Positions 1-5,867 of a DNA stretch of 9,253 nt are shown piece by piece. A program made the position numbers and the translations under genes. Source of the stretch: Verrucomicrobiota bacterium (GTDB taxonomy: Bacteria; Verrucomicrobiota; Verrucomicrobiae; Chthoniobacterales; UBA10450); assembly GCA_003219495.1 (NCBI GenBank), contig QHOZ01000206.1, positions 1-9,253 on the forward strand. The letters run 5' to 3'. Under the pieces are notes generated by a model. That model did no database searches. It saw only the letters and a list, made by a program, of their open reading frames with translations, and had not been told where the DNA came from. Numbering within the stretch: position 1 is the stretch's first letter; each line of letters opens with the position of its first letter.

Positions 1-1
1 C

Positions 2-571
2 ATTTTGTCCGACGAAATTTACGAGAAGCTCGTTTACGACGACGCGAAACACGTCAGCGTCGGCTCGATTTCAAAGGAAGCTTACGATCTGACCATCACC
101 GTGAATGGGTTCAGTAAATCCTATGCGATGACTGGATGGCGGCTCGGTTATCTGGCCGCGCCGGATGAAGTCGCGAAAGCGGTGGATTCAATTCAGAGCC
201 ACAGTACGTCGAATCCATGCTCGTTCGGACAACGCGGCGCGCTCGCGGCCTTGAAAGGCGATCAACAATCCCTCGCGGATATGCGCGATGAATTCGACAT
301 GCGCCGCAATTACATGATCGACCGGCTTTCGAAAATTCCGAACATCACTGCGGTCAAACCGCAGGGCGCGTTTTATGTTTTGGTAAACATCAGCCAGCTC
401 GGACTGACCTCTCAGAATTTCGCCGATCGCTTGCTGAGCAAGTCGAATGTCGCGGTCGTCCCGGGAGCGGCATTTGGCGACGATCGGACGATTCGTTTCA
501 GTTACGCGACGAGCATCGACATCATCAAAAAAGGTCTCGATCGGTTCCAGGATTTCTGCCGGACCCTGTAA
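2..571 (+). CDS. Class I PLP-dependent aminotransferase (aspartate/aromatic type), C-terminal part
   Basis: This is the 3' part of an aminotransferase that moves an amino group between an amino acid and a 2-oxo acid using pyridoxal phosphate. The reading frame is open from base 2, giving about 189 residues of a family that is usually near 400, so the N-terminal half lies outside the window. Visible motifs are SDEIYE at the start, whose Asp and Tyr contact the cofactor, and GFSKSYAMTGWRLGY, in which the Lys codon at 116-118 is the Schiff-base lysine. An Arg in IRFSYATS (codon 494-496) is the expected substrate-carboxylate anchor. The lysine motif fits subgroup Ib aspartate aminotransferases, a group that includes aspartate/prephenate enzymes, so exact substrates are open. 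The TTG at 5-7 is an internal codon, not a start. The stop is followed after one base by the inverted-repeat element at 573-680. Confidence 0.9.
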   Translation: MLSDEIYEKLVYDDAKHVSVGSISKEAYDLTITVNGFSKSYAMTGWRLGYLAAPDEVAKAVDSIQSHSTSNPCSFGQRGALAALKGDQQSLADMRDEFDMRRNYMIDRLSKIPNITAVKPQGAFYVLVNISQLGLTSQNFADRLLSKSNVAVVPGAAFGDDRTIRFSYATSIDIIKKGLDRFQDFCRTL

Positions 572-572
572 C

Positions 573-680
573 GTCATCCTGAGCGCAAGCGAAGGATCTC
601 ACAGTCGAAGCGAACATCACACAGATTAGCTAGTGTGATCCATCACCTGCGGGGAGATTCCTCGCTTCGCTCGGAATGAC
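573..680. repeat. 108-bp inverted-repeat (MITE/REP-like) intergenic element
   Basis: The arms are 573-600 (28 bases, beginning GTCATCCTGAGCG) and 654-680 (27 bases, ending CTCGGAATGAC). The reverse complement of the right arm reads GTCATTCCGAGCGAAGCGAG and onward, matching the left arm apart from one inserted base and a few substitutions. The centre holds a smaller perfect inverted repeat, ATCACAC/GTGTGAT. There is no coding capacity and no obvious target-site duplication. From memory, ends of this GTCATYCYGAGCG form are common dispersed repeats in environmental bacterial genomes; I could not verify this here. The element fills almost the whole gap between the aminotransferase and the aldolase, so as RNA it could fold into a long hairpin separating the two transcripts. 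Confidence 0.75.
616..639. repeat. Short perfect inverted repeat inside the element
   Basis: ATCACAC at 616-622 and GTGTGAT at 633-639 are exact reverse complements around a 10-base spacer. They lie between the long arms of the 573-680 element, so the folded element would have a hairpin inside a hairpin. The symmetry could also suit a dimeric DNA-binding protein, but nothing here identifies one. Confidence 0.5.
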
Positions 681-696
681 AAGCTAAGTATTTTGA

Positions 697-1356
697 ATGC
701 ACAGGCAGGCATCTCCAGACAAAGCTGCAGTCGTAGATCGAATCAAAAGCGAACGCGCGGTCGCGGTCATTCGCACCGATTCAATCGAACGCGCACTCGG
801 CGTCGCCGAAGCGGTGATCGCGGCTGGATTTTGTGCGATCGAGATCACGTTTAGTTTTCCGGAAGCATCAAAGGCGATCGCGAAGCTCGCGCAAAACAAC
901 GAGCGCAATCTTCTGATTGGTGCGGGAACGATTCTTACGCGCGAACACGTGCATGAAGCCGTGGGCGCCGGCGCGCAATTCCTCGTCAGTCCGTGTGTCC
1001 TGCCGGAGGTGATCGATGCCGCCCGTGAACTTCGGGTCGTGATAATCCCCGGCGCGTTTACGCCAACGGAAATTTACACTGCGCATTCACTCGGCGCCGA
1101 CATCGTGAAAATTTTCCCGGCGGTGAAATTTGGACCGGAATATTTGAAAGCGATTCGCGGTCCGTTACCACAAATTCCAATCATGCCGACGAGCGGCGTC
1201 GATTCTTCCAACGTTGCGGAGTGGTTCAAAGCCGGCGCCGTCGCCGTCGGCGCGGTGAGCAGCGTGCTCGATCCACAATTGATTCAGAGCGGCAACTGGC
1301 CCGAGCTGACCAAGCGCGCGCGCGAGTTTATGAACGCGGTGCGCGACGCGCGCTGA
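697..1356 (+). CDS. eda: KDPG/KHG-type aldolase (2-dehydro-3-deoxyphosphogluconate aldolase family)
   Basis: This is a class I aldolase of 219 residues. The family cleaves 2-keto-3-deoxy-6-phosphogluconate to pyruvate and glyceraldehyde 3-phosphate in the Entner-Doudoroff route, and related members act on 2-keto-4-hydroxyglutarate or the galactonate analogue. Motifs in order are AVAVIRTDS (21-29), AIEITFSFPEA with the catalytic Glu at 49, IGAGTI (74-79), FLVSPC (95-100), IIPGAFTPTE (116-125), VKIFPA with the Schiff-base Lys at 138, and PTSGVD (164-169). EITFSFP and EWFKAG resemble the Thermotoga-type enzyme more than E. coli Eda. The phosphate-site motifs read PTSG and VGAVS where PTGG and VGxGS are usual, so substrate assignment is less sure than fold. 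ATG 697 is the only plausible start and has no clear ribosome binding site. No edd or sugar-acid kinase is in the window. Confidence 0.85.
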   Translation: MHRQASPDKAAVVDRIKSERAVAVIRTDSIERALGVAEAVIAAGFCAIEITFSFPEASKAIAKLAQNNERNLLIGAGTILTREHVHEAVGAGAQFLVSPCVLPEVIDAARELRVVIIPGAFTPTEIYTAHSLGADIVKIFPAVKFGPEYLKAIRGPLPQIPIMPTSGVDSSNVAEWFKAGAVAVGAVSSVLDPQLIQSGNWPELTKRAREFMNAVRDAR

Positions 1357-1365
1357 GATTTTGTT

Positions 1366-1398
1366 CTTTCCGGTATCCGCTTTCCGGTATCCGGTATC
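1366..1398 (+). repeat. Heptanucleotide tandem array before the GH57 start
   Basis: Bases 1371-1398 are four consecutive 7-mers. The first, third and fourth are CGGTATC and the second is the degenerate CGCTTTC. The same stretch also reads as an exact 14-bp tandem duplication, CTTTCCGGTATCCG, at 1366-1379 and 1380-1393. The array ends three bases before the GTG start at 1402 and fills most of the 45-bp gap after the aldolase gene. There is no Shine-Dalgarno sequence in it. Confidence 0.7.
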
Positions 1399-1401
1399 AA
1401 C

Positions 1402-2973
1402 GTGAACCATCTCGCGTTGATTCTTCACGCGCACCTGCCGTTCGTTAGGCATCCGGAGCACGAGCATTTCCTCGAAGAAGACTGGCTCTTTGAGGCCATT
1501 ACCGAGACCTACATCCCGCTGCTGCAAATGATGCGGCGGCTTGTGAACGACAAGGTGCCCTTCAAGCTCACGATGTCGCTCACCCCGACGCTCTGCGCGA
1601 TGTTGCAAGACGAACTTCTGCGCGAGCGCTATGTGCGGCATCTCGATCTTCTGCTCGATCTCGCCGCCCGCGAAAAAAAGCGAAACGCGAATGAACCGAA
1701 GCTCGCCGAACTGTCGCAGTTTTATTTCGAGCTCTTCACCGCGAGCCGTCAATTCTTCGTCGAAGAATGGAAATGCGATCTGCTCGCGGCTTTCCGGGAA
1801 TTGCGCGATCGCGAGATGCTCGAAATTATCGGGTCGGCTGCGACGCACGGTTTGGTGCCGATTCTGCAACAGCAATCAAACGCCGCCGCGCGCGCGCAGG
1901 TTCTCATCGGCCGTGACGCCTATGTCGATCTTTTCGACGTGGAACCCGCCGGATTCTGGTTGCCCGAATGCGCCTATGCTCCTTCACTCAATCCGATTTT
2001 GCAGGAAGCGAACCTTCGCTGGTTCGTTCTGGATGCGCATGGTCTGCTTTTTGGAAATCCGCAGCCGCAACGCGGGATTTACGCGCCCTGTTACACGCTG
2101 GCCGGCCCGGCGGCATTCGCGCGCGATCGCGATTCGAGCCGGCAAGTTTGGAGCGCGCAGGAAGGTTATCCCGGCGATCCGGCGTATCGTGAATTTTATC
2201 GCGATATCGGATTCGATCTTCCGCTCGAGCATCTCGGTCCCGTCGCGCGCGGCATTCGAAAATTCTCGGGAGTCAAATATCACCGCATCACCGGAGCGAA
2301 GAAACACAAGGAACTCTACGATCGCGTGGCGGCGGAGAAAGCGGCCGACACGCACGCAACGCACTTTTTGGAACAACGCCGCGCGCAATTTCGCCAGCTT
2401 GCTGAGTTCGATATCGATCCGATTATCGTCGCGCCGTTCGACGCCGAGTTGTTCGGCCATTGGTGGTTTGAAGGTCCGCGCTTTCTCGAATTGCTCATTC
2501 GCAAGGCGGCGTTCGACGAACAGGATTTTTGCCTAACGACCCCGAGCGATTATCTGGCAAGGCATCCAACGCAACAAACCATCGAGCCCGCGGCTTCAAC
2601 CTGGGGCGACAAAGGTCAGCTCCAAGTTTGGATGGACAAAAGCAACTCGTGGATTTATCCGCACCTTCACGCCGCGGCGCAACGGATGAGCAAACTCGCG
2701 AACGCACACAAAGAAGACGCGGCTGATTTCGAGGAGCGCGTGCTCAAACAGCTCGCGCGCGAACTCTTGCTCGCGCAATCGAGCGATTGGGCGTTTCTGA
2801 TGCGAACCGGAACCGCGCGCGAGTACGCGACCGAGCGCACGCTGAATCACCTCGATCGCTTCAATCAGCTGCACGATCAATTCATCGCCGGGCAAGTTGA
2901 TGAAAAACTTCTCGCGGACTGCGAGCGGCGCGACAATCTTTTCCCGAACCTGAACTGGCGCTACTATGCTTAA
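1402..2973 (+). CDS. GH57 family 1,4-alpha-glucan branching enzyme
   Basis: This enzyme of 523 residues matches the DUF1957-type GH57 branching enzymes, cytoplasmic proteins that cut an alpha-1,4-glucan and rejoin it as an alpha-1,6 branch during glycogen synthesis. LILHAHLPFVRHPE (6-19) opens the catalytic barrel. FWLPECAY (185-192) carries the expected nucleophile Glu189. APFDAELFGHWW (344-355) carries the expected acid/base Asp347. STWGDKG (399-405) and SSDWAFLM (460-467) match the conserved helical C-terminal part. Length fits the family. The GTG start puts the barrel motif at the N-terminus, as usual; there is no signal peptide. The stop overlaps the next gene by eight bases, so the two are probably co-transcribed. 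An amylase-like GH57 activity is less likely given the ECAY and FDAELFGHWW motifs. Unrelated in sequence to the GH13 branching enzyme GlgB, so I give no symbol. Confidence 0.9.
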   Translation: MNHLALILHAHLPFVRHPEHEHFLEEDWLFEAITETYIPLLQMMRRLVNDKVPFKLTMSLTPTLCAMLQDELLRERYVRHLDLLLDLAAREKKRNANEPKLAELSQFYFELFTASRQFFVEEWKCDLLAAFRELRDREMLEIIGSAATHGLVPILQQQSNAAARAQVLIGRDAYVDLFDVEPAGFWLPECAYAPSLNPILQEANLRWFVLDAHGLLFGNPQPQRGIYAPCYTLAGPAAFARDRDSSRQVWSAQEGYPGDPAYREFYRDIGFDLPLEHLGPVARGIRKFSGVKYHRITGAKKHKELYDRVAAEKAADTHATHFLEQRRAQFRQLAEFDIDPIIVAPFDAELFGHWWFEGPRFLELLIRKAAFDEQDFCLTTPSDYLARHPTQQTIEPAASTWGDKGQLQVWMDKSNSWIYPHLHAAAQRMSKLANAHKEDAADFEERVLKQLARELLLAQSSDWAFLMRTGTAREYATERTLNHLDRFNQLHDQFIAGQVDEKLLADCERRDNLFPNLNWRYYA

Positions 2974-3007
2974 ATTGTCGATTGCCCACTGCCGATTGTC
3001 GATTGTC
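2973..3007 (+). repeat. Heptanucleotide tandem array inside the signal-peptide codons
   Basis: Five consecutive 7-mers with consensus GATTGYC: AATTGTC, GATTGCC, CACTGCC, then two exact GATTGTC copies at 2994-3000 and 3001-3007. The array starts a few bases after ATG 2966 and encodes most of the positively charged N-region of the signal peptide. Because 7 is not a multiple of 3, gain or loss of one unit would shift the frame of this start codon relative to the rest of the gene. Confidence 0.65.
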
Positions 3008-3172
3008 GCAGCATCTTTACTCGCGACCGTCGCCGTTGCGCAGGAATCCCCCACCCCGACTGCTACTGAAGAGTCTTCATCGCCGTCGCCAACTGCAGCT
3101 GCCTCAATCACGCCGTCGGCTTCGCCAACTTCGGCCGCGACCGCCGCGCCACGAAATGTTGCGCTTCGATTT

Positions 3173-3183
3173 GTCCGCCCCCG
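3173..3183 (+). other. Apparent frameshift site at a C-run
   Basis: The sequence is GTCCGCCCCCG. Reading from ATG 2966 gives Val-Arg-Pro-Arg-Trp, while reusing the C at 3175 (a -1 shift) gives Val-Pro-Pro-Pro-Met-Glu-Gly in the downstream frame. The simplest explanation is loss of one C from the run. A CCC codon at 3179-3181 could also slip one base back onto CCC at 3178-3180, so programmed slippage is formally possible. Confidence 0.65.
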
Positions 3184-3756
3184 ATGGAAGGAACGATCAG
3201 CCTCGGCGTTTGGGACTCGAACGATAAACTCGTTCGCGTGCTTCATCGCGAAGCGAAGATCGACAGCTTCACGGTCGAAGAAAATTCGCTGAGCACGAGC
3301 TGGGATGGGAAGAATGATGCCGGCGAAGATTTGCCTGCCGGAAAATATCGCGCCCGCGGTTATCTCGTTGGAAAATTAAAAGTTGAAGATCTCGGCAAGG
3401 GAACGCCGACGCCAGAGACGGCAGGCGATCACATCCCGGTGAAGCTCGTGACTAATCCGTTGATCAGCGACACGCGCGTAGTGATGGAGATTGCGGCCGT
3501 GTCGGATGGCAAAGGAAGTTTTCTGAAAACGACAGACGGATTGCCGCTTGCGACACTTAACGATGCGCAAAATCTCACGCGCGTCACAATTCAGAAGAGC
3601 GGCGAGAGATTAGCCGATGTTTGGCAAGAGAACGGCACGGACACCGCGCACCTTCGCGTCTCGAACATCGACAAGATCATGGCGTTCGATTGCGGGAATT
3701 TTGAGCTGAAGTGACACTGCTGGTCAGAATCGGATTTCTTTGTTTAGTTAGGCCCC

Positions 3757-5085
3757 ATGGCTGCCGCGCCTGAAGTTCAACAAACGCTCGCGAAATCCGC
3801 CGGATTCAGTGGAACGTCGCTGCACACGGGTGAAAAAGTTTCCCTGAAGCTCCATCCCGCGCCGGAGAACCACGGAGTTAAGTTCAAGCGCAAGGATCTC
3901 GCGGACGAGCCAACGATCGACGCCAAGATCGACAATCTCAAAATGGTCGAGCGCGCGACGACGATCGGGGAGGGCTCGATGCGCGTGCACACGGTCGAGC
4001 ACGTATTGTCCGCGCTCTCGGCGATGGGCGTAGACAACGCGATTGTCGAAATGGACGCAAACGAGCCGCCCATCGGCGACGGCAGCGCAAAACCGTATGT
4101 CGATGTGATCAAGCGCGCCGGCGTCACCGCGCAAGAAGCGCCGCGAAAATTCTTCAGCGTCCGCGAGCCCATGCACATCGAAACGAAAACGGGTTCGATG
4201 TTGATCCTCTTGCCTGACGACAGCGGTTTCCGGGTTTCGTGCACGCAAGCCGGCCCGGACAATCGCTTCACGCAGTTCATGTCGGCACAGATTGGACCGG
4301 AAATGTACGAGCGCGAAATCGCGCCCGCGAGGACGTTTGTTTACTACGAAGAGGTCGAGTCGTTGATGGAAAAGAATTTGATCAAGGGCGGCAGCTTGGA
4401 AAACGCGGTCGTCGTGCGCGGTGATGCGGTGTTGAGCAAAGAACCGCTTCGATTCCCGGATGAATTCGTTAGGCACAAAATTTTGGACATCATTGGCGAT
4501 CTCGCACTAACCGGCGCCCGGATTCGCGGACATTTGATCGCGGTGAAACCCGGGCACGCCGCCAACGCCGAGCTGGCGCGCGCGATTGCGAAGGAACTCT
4601 CGCGCCGGGAAACGCTAAGCGTGCCGCGAATTATTCCGAAAGGAACCGGTGGGCTCGACAGTGTCGAGATCATGCAAGTCCTGCCGCATCGCTATCCGTT
4701 TTTGATGGTGGATCGGATTATCAGCTTTGATGAAAGCGGAACGAAATGCATCGGCGTGAAGTCGGTCACGATTAACGAACCTTTTTTCCAGGGACATTTT
4801 CCCGGCCACCCGGTGATGCCGGGCGTGCTTCAGGTGGAAGCGATGGCGCAGGTTGCGAGTCTATTGCTCTTCAAGCTGACGAAAACGAGTAGCAAAATCG
4901 GTTATTTCATGAGCGCGGACGAAGTGAAGTTTCGCAAGCCGGTATTCCCGGGCGACACCATCTTCATTCACGCCGAGCTAACGAAAGCGCGCGGGGAACG
5001 ATTGGCGAAAACAAAATGTCATTGCGTGGTGAACGACGCGATCGTGTCCGAAGGTGAGTTGATGTTCACGTTTCTCGATAAATGA
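3757..5085 (+). CDS. lpxC/fabZ: Bifunctional LpxC deacetylase / FabZ dehydratase fusion
   Basis: Two complete enzymes sit in one chain of 442 residues. Residues about 9-285 are LpxC, the zinc-dependent UDP-3-O-acyl-N-acetylglucosamine deacetylase that commits substrate to lipid A. VHTVEH gives Glu81 and zinc ligand His82, FVRHKILDIIGD gives ligands His240 and Asp244, and KPGHAAN gives the catalytic His267. Residues about 302-441 are FabZ, the (3R)-3-hydroxyacyl-ACP dehydratase of fatty acid synthesis: LPHRYPFLMVDR, then GHFPGHP with His347, and VEAMAQ with Glu361. The linker is only about 15 residues. Such fusions are known in Bacteroidota and several other Gram-negative phyla. Stop and lpxA start overlap as ATGA, so translation is likely coupled. 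ATG 3757 lies 42 bp after the previous gene, with no clear ribosome binding site. The C-terminal tail that FtsH recognises in E. coli LpxC is absent, replaced by FabZ. Confidence 0.96.
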   Translation: MAAAPEVQQTLAKSAGFSGTSLHTGEKVSLKLHPAPENHGVKFKRKDLADEPTIDAKIDNLKMVERATTIGEGSMRVHTVEHVLSALSAMGVDNAIVEMDANEPPIGDGSAKPYVDVIKRAGVTAQEAPRKFFSVREPMHIETKTGSMLILLPDDSGFRVSCTQAGPDNRFTQFMSAQIGPEMYEREIAPARTFVYYEEVESLMEKNLIKGGSLENAVVVRGDAVLSKEPLRFPDEFVRHKILDIIGDLALTGARIRGHLIAVKPGHAANAELARAIAKELSRRETLSVPRIIPKGTGGLDSVEIMQVLPHRYPFLMVDRIISFDESGTKCIGVKSVTINEPFFQGHFPGHPVMPGVLQVEAMAQVASLLLFKLTKTSSKIGYFMSADEVKFRKPVFPGDTIFIHAELTKARGERLAKTKCHCVVNDAIVSEGELMFTFLDK

Positions 5086-5861
5086 GCGACGTGCAGATTC
5101 ATCCGACGGCGATTGTCGATCCAAGCGCCGAGGTCGGATCGGGAACAATGGTCGGGCCGTATTGCGTGATCGGCGCTGATGTGGTTCTTGGCGAAAATTG
5201 CTGGCTGCAACATCACGTCACCTTGCAGGGGCCGTTGCGCGCCGGTACGCGAAATAAATTTTACGCCTACTGCTCCATTGGTCAGCAGACGCAGGATTTA
5301 AAATACGCCGGCGAACCGACTTATTTGGAGATCGCCGATGAAAATACGTTTCGTGAATTCGTCACGGTGAATCGCAGCACGAAGAGCGACGGCAAAACGC
5401 GCATCGGCAGCCGCGGAAATTTTCTCGCTTACAGTCACATCGGTCACGATTGCGTAGTTGGAAACGAAGTTGTGTTTTCAAATAACGGCACCCTCGCCGG
5501 TCACGTGCAGGTCGGTGACAACGCGGTCATGGGCGGGCTCACCGCGGTGCATCAATTCTGCCGCATCGGCCGGTTCGCGATCACGGGAGGCTGCTCGAAA
5601 ATTGTGCAGGACGTTCCGCCGTTCATGATTGCCGACGGCAATCCGGCGGAGGTCCGAGGTGTGAACCTGGTCGGTCTCGAGCGGAAAAATTATCCGGCGG
5701 ACAAAGTGAAGCTGATCAAGGAAGCGTTTCGACTGATCTACCGCTCTAAATATAATACCGCGCAGGCCCTTGAAGCGGTGGAGAAGGAACTGACGCAAAG
5801 CGAAGAAATCCGCGAGATCGTGCAGTTCATCAAAACCACCGAGCGCGGAATAATTCGTTAG
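5082..5861 (+). CDS. lpxA: Acyl-ACP--UDP-N-acetylglucosamine O-acyltransferase
   Basis: LpxA, 259 residues, a normal length. It transfers a (3R)-3-hydroxyacyl chain from ACP to the 3-OH of UDP-GlcNAc, the first lipid A step, in the cytoplasm as a trimer. Hexapeptide repeats of the left-handed beta-helix fill the first two thirds, starting at IHPTAIVDPSAEVG. HIGHDCVVGN holds His119 and His122, the latter aligning with the catalytic His125 of E. coli. AGHVQVG (His141) and AVHQFC (His157) are also conserved. The C-terminal helical part runs from about 200 to the family ending RGIIR. The acyl-length ruler position, Gly173 in E. coli, aligns with Gly170, which suggests a longer hydroxyacyl chain such as C14; this is inference. 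The ATG lies inside the end of lpxC/fabZ (4-base overlap). The stop is six bases from the stop of the convergent gene, without a visible terminator. Confidence 0.96.
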   Translation: MSDVQIHPTAIVDPSAEVGSGTMVGPYCVIGADVVLGENCWLQHHVTLQGPLRAGTRNKFYAYCSIGQQTQDLKYAGEPTYLEIADENTFREFVTVNRSTKSDGKTRIGSRGNFLAYSHIGHDCVVGNEVVFSNNGTLAGHVQVGDNAVMGGLTAVHQFCRIGRFAITGGCSKIVQDVPPFMIADGNPAEVRGVNLVGLERKNYPADKVKLIKEAFRLIYRSKYNTAQALEAVEKELTQSEEIREIVQFIKTTERGIIR

Positions 5862-5867
5862 CCAAAT

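Larger units (their letters stand above)
2966..3714 (+). pseudogene. Secreted protein with Ser/Thr/Pro linker and FlgD-type Ig domain, frameshifted
   Basis: Two reading frames together make one sensible protein of about 249 residues. The first part, from ATG 2966, encodes a signal peptide (hydrophobic LSIVAASLLATVAVA, likely cleavage after AVA near residue 25), then a Pro/Ser/Thr/Ala linker to about residue 62, then RNVALRFV. The second part, a different frame, continues with PPPMEGTISLGVWD and a FlgD-like Ig signature, SWDGKNDAG...LPAGKYRARG, at about composite residues 112-132. Shifting back one base at the C-run near 3175 joins them as RFVPPPMEG. A natural frameshift mutation, an assembly error or programmed slippage are all possible. 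ATG 3184 is probably an internal Met codon, and the unshifted first frame runs on to 3292 as unlikely sequence. Exact function is unknown; the layout suggests an exported or surface-anchored protein. Past about residue 140 I recognise no domain. Confidence 0.7.

Noticed and set aside
573..680. CRISPR repeat or tRNA in the gap after the aminotransferase
   Set aside because: There is only one pair of inverted arms with no direct repeat-spacer series, and no tRNA cloverleaf or anticodon arm can be drawn.
1165..1875. 236-codon minus-strand open frame opposite the aldolase and GH57 genes
   Set aside because: It spans two well-supported plus-strand genes and their gap, its protein matches no family I know, and GC-biased codons often leave the opposite strand open.
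3184..3714. Independent 176-residue gene starting at ATG 3184
   Set aside because: The ATG falls inside a conserved-looking PPPMEG stretch that continues upstream in another frame, so it is better read as the second part of a frameshifted secreted protein.
3748..4476. 242-codon minus-strand open frame opposite lpxC
   Set aside because: Lies over the conserved LpxC domain with all catalytic motifs on the plus strand; Arg/His-rich translation typical of an antisense shadow.
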